Notes under the pieces: generated by a model
Told to the model about the DNA's origin: nothing
The model's input: only the letters and a program-made list of their open reading frames with translations
Database searches by the model: none
From: Actinomycetales bacterium Ga0077552
GTDB taxonomy: Bacteria > Actinomycetota > Actinomycetes > Actinomycetales > Microbacteriaceae
NCBI GenBank assembly: GCA_001464255.1
Contig: LNFD01000394.1
Coordinates: forward strand, 1 to 11,449
Direction: 5' to 3'
DNA length: 11,449 nt
Program-made: the position numbers and the translations under genes
Shown here: positions 5,819 through 11,449 of the stretch, piece after piece
Layout of the letters: each line of letters starts with the position of its first letter
How positions within the stretch are numbered: the first letter of the stretch is position 1

Positions 5819-7258
5819 CTACCAGCTCACCGGCAGCGCTTTGCCCTCCTCGTACCCGGCCGCCGACTGGGTGCCGACGACGGCGCGCTCGTGGAACTCG
5901 GGCAGCGTGGATGCCCCCGCATACGTCATCGACGACCGCAGCCCCGACGTGATCATGTCGAGCAGGTCGTCGAGCGAGGGCCGCTCGGGGTCGAGGTAGA
6001 TGCGCGAGCTCGAGATGCCCTCGGCGAAGAGCCGCTTGCGCGCGAGCTCGAAGGCGTCGAGCCGCTGGAAACGCTGCTCGACCGCCTTCGTCGACGCCAT
6101 GCCCCAGCTGCTCTTGAACCAGCGCCCCTGCTCGTCGGCCTCGAGCTCGCCGGGCGCTTCGAGCGTGCCCGCGAACCACGAGCCGACCATCACGGCCGAG
6201 GCGCCCGCGGCGAGCGCGAGCGCGACATCGCGGGGGTAGCGCACGCCGCCGTCGGCCCACACGTGCGCGCCGAGCTCGCGCGCGGTCGCCGCCGTGTCGA
6301 GCACGGCCGAGAACTGCGGGCGGCCGACGGCCGTCATCATGCGCGTCGTGCACATGGCGCCCGGGCCCACGCCGACCTTGAGCACGTGCGCCCCCGCCTC
6401 GACGAGGTCGCGCACGCCCTCGGCCGTGACGACGTTGCCCGCGACGATGGGCACACCGAGGCCGCGCGCCGCGACCGCGCGCACGGCGGCGACCGCCTGG
6501 TCCTGGTGCCCGTGCGCCGTGTCGATGACGATGACGTCGACGCCGGCCTCGACGAGGGCGGCGGCCCGCGCGGCCGCATCACCCGTGACGCCGACCGCCG
6601 CGGCGACGCGCAGCCGGCCGTGAGCATCCACCGCCGGCGGGTAGATGGTCGCCCGCACTGCGCTGCGCGCGCTCAGCGAGCCGATGATGCGCCCGTGGTG
6701 GCGCACCGCGACGGCCTCGACGCCCGCCGCATCGATGAGGGCGAAGGCCGCGCGCGGCTCGGTGACATCGTCGTCGTCGATCGAGGGAACGCTCGGGGCC
6801 ACGAGGTCGCCGATGACCGAGTCTGGCAGCGCGTGCCGCAGGGCGCTGGCCGGGATGCTGCGCTCGGGCGCCCCCTCGCCATCGACGATCGTCAGCAGGG
6901 CGCCGGGAACATCGGCGACGAGCGCCCGCGCGGCCGCGATCGAGTGCTCACGGCCGACGAGCACGAGCGGGTCGAGCAGGGTCGAGGCGCCCTTCACGGC
7001 GCGGATGGCTGTGTCGAGCTGCTGCGGCGAACCGTCTTGCGGCAGCACCGCGAGCCCGCCGCGCCGCGCGAGGGCGGCCGCGAGGCGCGGGCCCGTCACG
7101 GAGGTCATGTTCGCGGCGACGATCGGGATGCGCAGCCCCGTCGGGTCTTCCGCCGTCAGGTCGACCGCGAGCCGGCTGCCCACCGCCGAATGCTGCGGCA
7201 TGAGGAAGACGTCGCTGTAGGTGAGGTCATGGGCGGGAGGCTCGCGGAAGAATCGCAC
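5819..7258 (-). CDS. guaB1: GuaB1 family protein, probable GMP reductase (IMPDH-like with CBS pair)
   Basis: This 479-residue protein has the IMP dehydrogenase/GMP reductase barrel, interrupted at about residues 95-205 by a degenerate CBS pair. The active-site loop is VGVGPGAMCTTRMMTAVGRPQ (starting at residue 295), with nucleophile Cys303 and Thr305. VIDTAHGH (244-251) and WADGGVRYPRDVA (334-346) are the dinucleotide/phosphate-site motifs. The flap has SWGMASTKAV (384-393), nearer to the GMSS pattern of GMP reductases than to the GMGS of IMPDH, and GLRSSMTYAGA (439-449) also matches GuaC-type enzymes. Mycobacterial GuaB1 has been reported to be a CBS-containing GMP reductase (GMP + NADPH to IMP + NH3), so I expect purine salvage rather than IMP oxidation. 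The start is a GTG at 7258 with no Shine-Dalgarno and a -10-like TAGCGT six bases upstream. It is divergent from kgd. Confidence 0.88.
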   Translation of the reverse strand: MRFFREPPAHDLTYSDVFLMPQHSAVGSRLAVDLTAEDPTGLRIPIVAANMTSVTGPRLAAALARRGGLAVLPQDGSPQQLDTAIRAVKGASTLLDPLVLVGREHSIAAARALVADVPGALLTIVDGEGAPERSIPASALRHALPDSVIGDLVAPSVPSIDDDDVTEPRAAFALIDAAGVEAVAVRHHGRIIGSLSARSAVRATIYPPAVDAHGRLRVAAAVGVTGDAAARAAALVEAGVDVIVIDTAHGHQDQAVAAVRAVAARGLGVPIVAGNVVTAEGVRDLVEAGAHVLKVGVGPGAMCTTRMMTAVGRPQFSAVLDTAATARELGAHVWADGGVRYPRDVALALAAGASAVMVGSWFAGTLEAPGELEADEQGRWFKSSWGMASTKAVEQRFQRLDAFELARKRLFAEGISSSRIYLDPERPSLDDLLDMITSGLRSSMTYAGASTLPEFHERAVVGTQSAAGYEEGKALPVSW

Positions 7259-7264
7259 GAATTA

Positions 7265-7270
7265 ACGCTA
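7265..7270 (-). promoter_or_regulatory. Possible -10 element for leaderless guaB1 mRNA
   Basis: The minus-strand TAGCGT (TAnnnT) is followed by TAATTC and then the GTG start at 7258. There is no ribosome binding site at all in this stretch, so a leaderless mRNA is the simplest reading. Confidence 0.5.
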
Positions 7271-7310
7271 CTCGCCCCCCGCACGGGCGAAACCGGCGTG
7301 CAGGAGCGGT

Positions 7311-7316
7311 TAAGCT
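7311..7316 (+). promoter_or_regulatory. Weak -10 candidate for kgd
   Basis: TAAGCT fits TAnnnT and is the only A/T-rich hexamer pointing toward kgd in the 130-bp divergent gap (7259-7388). It would give a leader of about 66 nt. No convincing -35 is present. Nothing else in the gap is recognisable beyond a repeated GGTGCC. Confidence 0.25.
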
Positions 7317-7388
7317 TGTGCGGGCGGTGCCAGCGAGGGCTCCGCCGGTGCCACCTCATCGATGTGAAGCGAAAGTGGGCGGTCGGCT

Positions 7389-10300
7389 GTGTCAAGCCAA
7401 GTGACCGGAGTCGGCCCTGACGGCAACGCCGCGGGCGAATTCGGAGCCAACGAGTGGCTCGTTGACGAACTCTACGAGCAGTACAAGGTCGACAAGAACG
7501 CGGTCGACCCCTCCTGGTGGCCGATTCTCGAGAAGTACCACCAGTCGACGACCGCAGCGGCGAGCGCGCCCGCACCGTCGTCCACCCCGATCGACGCACC
7601 GCCGCCCGTCGAGACGGTCGCCGCGCCCGCGACCGGCGCCACGACGCTGCCTGTCGACGCCGACGGCGACGGCGAGCTCGACGACATCGTCACGCCCCTC
7701 AAGGGCATGGCCAAGACCCTCGCGACCAATATGGATGCGAGCCTCACGGTGCCCACCGCGACGAGCGTGCGCACCATCCCCGCGAAGCTGATGATCGACA
7801 ACCGCATCGTCATCAACAACCACCTCAAGCGCGCGCGCGGCGGCAAGGTCAGCTTCACGCACCTCATCGCCTGGGCGATGGTGCGCGCGCTGCGCGAGTT
7901 CCCCAGCCAGAACGTCTTCTACGACGAGGTCGACGGCAAGCCCGTCGTCGTGGCCCACATTAACCTCGGCATCGCGATCGACCTGCCCAAGCCCGACGGC
8001 ACGCGCTCGCTGCTCGTGCCCGGCATCAAGAAGTGCGAGGGGATGGGCTTCGGCGACTTCATCGCGGCCTACGAAGACGTCGTCAAGCGCGCGCGCGACA
8101 ACAAGCTCACGGCGGGCGACTTCCAGGGCAACACGATCTCGCTCACCAACCCGGGCGGCATCGGCACCGTGCACTCGGTGCCGCGCCTCATGAAGGGCCA
8201 GGGCGCCATCATCGGCGCCGGGGCGCTCGAGTACCCGGCCGAATTCCAGGGCATGTCGCAGGCGACTCTGGCCGACCTCGGCATCGGCAAGACCATCACG
8301 CTCACGAGCACCTACGACCACCGGGTCATCCAGGGCGCCGGCTCGGGCGAGTTCCTGAAGAAGGTGCACGAGCTGCTTATTGGCGAGCGCCGCTTCTACG
8401 AGGACATCTTCGCCGACCTGCGCATCCCCTACGACCCGATCCACTGGGCGCAAGACATCCACGTCGACCTCGCCGACCAGATCAACAAGACGGCGCGCGT
8501 GCATGAGCTCATCAACGCGTACCGCGTGCGCGGCCACCTCATGGCCGACGTCGACCCGCTCGAGTACCGCCAGCGCAGCCACCCCGACCTCGACATCTCG
8601 AGCCACGGGCTGACGTTCTGGGATCTCGACCGCGAGTTCGTCACCGCCGGCTTCGGCGGGCGCCGCACGATGCTGCTGCGCGAGGTGCTCGGCGTGCTGC
8701 GCGACACCTACTGCCGCACCGTGGGCATCGAGTACATGCACATCCAGGAGCCGGAGCAGCGCCGCTGGTTCCAGGAGCGCCTCGAGAAGCCGTACCAGAA
8801 GCCCACGCACGACGAGCAGATGCGCATCCTCGGCAAGCTCAACCAGGCCGAGGCCTTCGAAACCTTCCTGCAGACCAAGTACGTCGGCCAGAAGCGCTTC
8901 AGCCTCGAGGGTGGCGAGAGCGTCATCCCACTGCTCGACGAGATCCTCCAGGGCGCCGCCGAGCAGGGCCTCGACGAGGTCGCGATCGGCATGGCCCACC
9001 GCGGCCGCCTCAACGTGCTCGCCAACATCGCGGGCAAGACCTACGGCCAGATCTTCCGCGAGTTCGAGGGCACTCAAGACCCCAAGTCGGTGCAGGGCTC
9101 GGGCGACGTCAAGTACCACCTGGGCACGGAGGGCGTCTTCACGTCGGCCGCGGGCCAGGAGGTCGGCGTGTACCTCGCCGCCAACCCCTCGCACCTCGAG
9201 GCCGTCAACGGCGTGCTCGAGGGCATCGTGCGCGCGAAGCAAGACCGCAAGAACGACGCGGCCTTCAGCACGCTCGCGGTGCTCGTGCACGGCGACGCGG
9301 CCATGGCCGGTCAGGGCGTCGTGGTCGAGACGCTGCAGTTGAGCATGCTGCGCGGCTACCGCACGGGCGGCACCATCCACGTCGTGGTCAACAACCAGGT
9401 GGGCTTCACGACGCCCCCCGGCGAGGGCCGCACGTCGATCTACTCGACCGACGTCGCCAAGACCATCCAGGCGCCGATCTTCCACGTCAACGGCGACGAC
9501 CCCGAGGCCGTCGTGCGCGTGGCCGAGCTCGCCTTCGCCTACCGCCAGCAGTTCAAGCGCGACGTCGTCATCGACCTCGTCTGCTACCGCCGCCGCGGAC
9601 ACAACGAGGGCGACGACCCCTCGATGACGCAGCCGCTCATGTACAACCTCATCGAGGCCAAGCGCTCGGTGCGCACGCTCTACACCGAGGCGCTCGTCGG
9701 TCGCGGCGACATCACCGAGGAGGAGTTCGAGGCCGCACACCGCGACTTCCAAGACCGCCTCGAGGTCGCCTTCGCCGAGACGCACGCCGCGCAGACCGGG
9801 GCCATCCCGATCGTGACGGGCGGCCCGGCCACCGAGCACGACGACCTGGCCGGCGAGCCCGAGTCGACGGGTGTCGATGTGGCGGTCATCCAGCACATCG
9901 GCGACGCGCACGACAACCCGCCCGCGGGCTTCACCGTGCACACGAAGCTGCAGGCGATGCTCAAGAAGCGCGTCGAGATGAGCCGCACCGGCCAGATCGA
10001 CTGGGGCTTCGGCGAGCTGCTCGCCCTCGGCTCGCTGCTCATGGAGGGCACGCCCGTGCGCATGGCCGGGCAAGACTCTCGCCGCGGCACCTTCGTGCAG
10101 CGCCACGCCGTGCTGCACGACCGGGTCAACGGCCAGGAGTGGCTTCCGCTCGCGAACCTCAGCGAGAACCAGGCGAAGTTCTGGATCTACGACTCGCTGC
10201 TGAGCGAGTACGCGGCGATGGGCTTCGAGTACGGCTACTCGGTCGAGCGCCCCGACGCGCTCGTGCTGTGGGAGGCCCAGTTCGGCGACTTCGCCAACGG

Positions 10301-11012
10301 CGCCCAGACGATCATCGACGAGTTCATCTCGTCGGCCGAGCAGAAGTGGAACCAGCGCTCGAGCGTCGTGCTGCTGCTGCCGCACGGCTACGAGGGCCAG
10401 GGCCCCGACCACTCGTCGGCGCGCATCGAGCGGTTCCTGCAGCTCGCGGCCGAGGACAACATGACGATCGCGCGGCCCTCGACTCCCGCCTCGTACTTCC
10501 ACCTGCTGCGCCGCCAGGCCTACGCGCGCCCGCGCCGCCCGCTCATCGTCTTCACGCCGAAGGCGATGCTGCGCCTGCGCGGCGCGACGAGCGAGGTCGC
10601 CGACTTCACGAGCGGTCGCTTCGAGCCCGTCATCGACGACGCGACGATCGTGGATGCCGGCGCGGTGCGCCGGGTGCTGCTGCACGCCGGCAAGATCCAC
10701 TACGACCTCAAGGCCGAGGTGGAGAAGCGCGGCATCACCGACGTCGCCCTCGTCCGGCTCGAGCAGTACCACCCGCTGCCCGAGGCCGAGCTGCGGGCCG
10801 TGCTCGGCCGCTACGGCAACGCGGAGGTCGTGTGGGTGCAGGACGAGCCCGAGAACCAGGGCGCGTGGCCGTTCCTGGCGCTCGAGGCGCAGAAGCGGGG
10901 CATGCCCGCGATGCGCGTCGTCTCGCGGCACGCTTCCGCATCGCCCGCGACCGGCTCGAGCAAGCGCAGCGCGCAGGAGCACGCCGACATCATGGATGCG
11001 GCGCTGAGTTAG
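7389..11012 (+). CDS. kgd: Multifunctional 2-oxoglutarate decarboxylase/dehydrogenase E1 with fused E2 succinyltransferase domain
   Basis: This 1207-residue enzyme (also called odhA or sucA) carries out the TCA step from 2-oxoglutarate to succinyl-CoA or succinic semialdehyde. Residues 18-51 (FGANEWLVDELYEQY...DPSWW) are the E1o N-terminal signature. An Ala/Pro-rich linker follows to about residue 100. An E2-type acyltransferase domain (about 103-338) has the catalytic TYDHRVIQGAGSGEF, with His311. The E1 part (about 347-1207) has MAHRGRLNVLANIAGK near 533-548, the ThDP-binding GDA (635-637) through NN (668-669), and CYRRRGHNEGDDPSMTQP (732-749). There is no lipoyl domain; in Corynebacterium the lipoyl group comes from AceF in a mixed PDH/ODH complex. 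In relatives the activity is inhibited by the FHA protein OdhI/GarA, which is not encoded here. The GTG at 7389 is the first in-frame start after a stop at 7365-7367; its ribosome binding site is weak. Confidence 0.96.
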   Translation: MSSQVTGVGPDGNAAGEFGANEWLVDELYEQYKVDKNAVDPSWWPILEKYHQSTTAAASAPAPSSTPIDAPPPVETVAAPATGATTLPVDADGDGELDDIVTPLKGMAKTLATNMDASLTVPTATSVRTIPAKLMIDNRIVINNHLKRARGGKVSFTHLIAWAMVRALREFPSQNVFYDEVDGKPVVVAHINLGIAIDLPKPDGTRSLLVPGIKKCEGMGFGDFIAAYEDVVKRARDNKLTAGDFQGNTISLTNPGGIGTVHSVPRLMKGQGAIIGAGALEYPAEFQGMSQATLADLGIGKTITLTSTYDHRVIQGAGSGEFLKKVHELLIGERRFYEDIFADLRIPYDPIHWAQDIHVDLADQINKTARVHELINAYRVRGHLMADVDPLEYRQRSHPDLDISSHGLTFWDLDREFVTAGFGGRRTMLLREVLGVLRDTYCRTVGIEYMHIQEPEQRRWFQERLEKPYQKPTHDEQMRILGKLNQAEAFETFLQTKYVGQKRFSLEGGESVIPLLDEILQGAAEQGLDEVAIGMAHRGRLNVLANIAGKTYGQIFREFEGTQDPKSVQGSGDVKYHLGTEGVFTSAAGQEVGVYLAANPSHLEAVNGVLEGIVRAKQDRKNDAAFSTLAVLVHGDAAMAGQGVVVETLQLSMLRGYRTGGTIHVVVNNQVGFTTPPGEGRTSIYSTDVAKTIQAPIFHVNGDDPEAVVRVAELAFAYRQQFKRDVVIDLVCYRRRGHNEGDDPSMTQPLMYNLIEAKRSVRTLYTEALVGRGDITEEEFEAAHRDFQDRLEVAFAETHAAQTGAIPIVTGGPATEHDDLAGEPESTGVDVAVIQHIGDAHDNPPAGFTVHTKLQAMLKKRVEMSRTGQIDWGFGELLALGSLLMEGTPVRMAGQDSRRGTFVQRHAVLHDRVNGQEWLPLANLSENQAKFWIYDSLLSEYAAMGFEYGYSVERPDALVLWEAQFGDFANGAQTIIDEFISSAEQKWNQRSSVVLLLPHGYEGQGPDHSSARIERFLQLAAEDNMTIARPSTPASYFHLLRRQAYARPRRPLIVFTPKAMLRLRGATSEVADFTSGRFEPVIDDATIVDAGAVRRVLLHAGKIHYDLKAEVEKRGITDVALVRLEQYHPLPEAELRAVLGRYGNAEVVWVQDEPENQGAWPFLALEAQKRGMPAMRVVSRHASASPATGSSKRSAQEHADIMDAALS

Positions 11013-11017
11013 CGGAA

Positions 11018-11040
11018 CCGACGGCCGGGACGTCCGTCGG
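11018..11040 (+). terminator. Hairpin 5 nt after the kgd stop
   Basis: CCGACGG (11018-11024) pairs perfectly with CCGTCGG (11034-11040) around a 9-nt loop. No T-run follows, so this is not a classical intrinsic terminator, but T-poor hairpins after genes are usual in high-GC actinobacteria. Its stem can also pair with the next hairpin. Confidence 0.5.
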
Positions 11041-11053
11041 CGCTGGCGTCGCG

Positions 11054-11077
11054 GCGACGGTCAGAAATGACCGTCGC
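11054..11077. terminator. Perfect 10-bp hairpin with GAAA tetraloop between convergent kgd and rsrA
   Basis: GCGACGGTCA (11054-11063), a GAAA loop (11064-11067) and TGACCGTCGC (11068-11077) form a perfect stem-loop, GNRA-capped in the plus-strand RNA. It lies 2 bp after the rsrA stop and 41 bp after the kgd stop, where a bidirectional terminator is expected. A T-tract is absent on both strands. Confidence 0.65.
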
Positions 11078-11079
11078 TC

Positions 11080-11325
11080 CTAGCTCCAGCGCGCATCGAG
11101 CCGCTCGATCGATCCGAGGATCAGGTCGCGCAGCTCGTCGGGCGCCTTCTCCTGGCACGCCTCCTTGACCTTCGTGGTCAGGGTGATGCCCACGAGGTGC
11201 TCGGCCGAGCAGTCGTCGCAGTTGGCGAGGTGCTCGCGGATGTCGCTGCACTGCTCGGCGCTGAGCTCGTTGTGCAGGAACTCCTCGAGCTCCTCCTTGG
11301 CCTTGTCGCAGCCGCAGTCGGTCAT
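11080..11325 (-). CDS. rsrA: Mycothiol-system anti-sigma-R factor, zinc-binding (RsrA)
   Basis: This 81-residue ZAS-family anti-sigma factor holds SigR inactive when its thiols are reduced and Zn2+-bound, and releases it when a disulfide forms. The HxxxCxxC motif is HLANCDDC (His32, Cys36, Cys39). Against Streptomyces RsrA, from memory of that sequence, the cysteines line up with a constant offset of five: Cys6 (Cys11), Cys26 (Cys31), His32 (His37), Cys36 (Cys41), Cys39 (Cys44) and Cys57 (Cys62). All zinc and redox ligands are thus in place, and an extra Cys4 is present. The ATG at 11325 overlaps the sigR stop (ATGA) and has AGGGGAG about 6 nt upstream, so it is coupled to sigR. Confidence 0.93.
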   Translation of the reverse strand: MTDCGCDKAKEELEEFLHNELSAEQCSDIREHLANCDDCSAEHLVGITLTTKVKEACQEKAPDELRDLILGSIERLDARWS

Positions 11326-11449
11326 CGCGTGCTCCCCTTCGTCGTCGTGGCCGGGGCCGCGGCGGTCATACCGCGCTCGCGGGCGTAGTCGGCCAGCAGT
11401 TCCCGCAGCAGGCGTCGGCCGCGGTGCAGGCGGCTCATGACGGTGCCCA
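11322..11449 (-). CDS. sigR: ECF sigma factor SigR/SigH, C-terminal end only
   Basis: The reading frame enters from the window edge and ends at the TGA at 11322-11324. The 41 complete residues visible begin GTVMSRLHRGRRLLRELLADYARERG, which is the end of sigma region 4 (the -35-recognising helix-turn-helix and following helix) of SigR-type ECF factors, followed by a variable Ala/Thr-rich tail. The overlap with rsrA makes the assignment firm despite the short fragment. SigR drives thioredoxin, mycothiol and proteolysis genes on thiol stress. Confidence 0.88.
   Translation of the reverse strand, partial: GTVMSRLHRGRRLLRELLADYARERGMTAAAPATTTKGSTR

Noticed and set aside
7362..7367. ATG-TGA start-stop mini-ORF upstream of kgd
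   Set aside because: There is no ribosome binding site before it and such pairs arise by chance; its only use here is as the in-frame stop that limits the kgd start.
7392..10982. A 1196-codon open frame on the minus strand opposite kgd
   Set aside because: It is an antisense shadow caused by high GC at third positions. It is rich in Arg, Val, His and Asp with no recognisable domain, while the plus strand encodes a clearly conserved enzyme.
1..11449. CRISPR arrays, tRNA/rRNA genes, insertion sequences, phage genes
   Set aside because: None is seen on either strand: there are no regularly spaced repeats, transposase motifs, terminal inverted repeats or tRNA-like clover sequences.

Overview
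The window is high-GC DNA (roughly 70% G+C by eye) from an actinobacterium, most likely of the Micrococcales/Microbacteriaceae type. Three observations support this. There is a SigR/RsrA redox pair of the mycothiol-using kind. There is a one-piece 2-oxoglutarate dehydrogenase/decarboxylase with a fused succinyltransferase domain, as in Corynebacterium OdhA and mycobacterial Kgd. There is also a GuaB1-type GMP reductase. The genus assignment is inference. Most of the window is ordinary chromosomal core, with one small accessory module (a toxin-antitoxin pair).

Layout. At 1-600 (minus) lies the N-terminal part of a polytopic GT87-like glycosyltransferase. At 633-1496 (minus) lies nnrD, a stand-alone NAD(P)HX repair dehydratase. 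Divergent from it, at 1568-2707 (plus), is an Old Yellow Enzyme of the YqjM/XenA type. A YefM-YoeB toxin-antitoxin operon with a palindromic operator follows at 2732-3293 (plus), ending 2 bp from the stop of the convergent gene. Two overlapping CNNM/CBS membrane transport genes occupy 5688-3296 (minus), preceded by a foldable leader. guaB1 is at 7258-5819 (minus). kgd/odhA is at 7389-11012 (plus). Two hairpins that share stem sequence lie between kgd and rsrA. rsrA (11325-11080, minus) and the 3' end of sigR (minus, running off the window) close it.

How the genes relate. The core genes maintain metabolism and redox state: NnrD repairs hydrated NAD(P)H, GuaB1 recycles GMP to IMP, Kgd drives the TCA step after 2-oxoglutarate, and SigR/RsrA senses thiol oxidation. 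The OYE reduces electrophilic alkenes. The two CNNM proteins are probably divalent-cation (Mg2+/Co2+) exporters or sensors acting as a pair.

Expression signals. Three genes (the GT87 gene, nnrD, guaB1) have a TAnnnT -10-like hexamer ending 6-7 nt before the start codon and no convincing Shine-Dalgarno sequence, so they look leaderless. By contrast, yefM, the second CNNM gene and rsrA have strong ribosome binding sites. I did not find a clearly new multi-gene system. The items most worth a second look are the shared-stem hairpins at 11018-11077, the structured leader of the CNNM operon, and the function of GuaB1.
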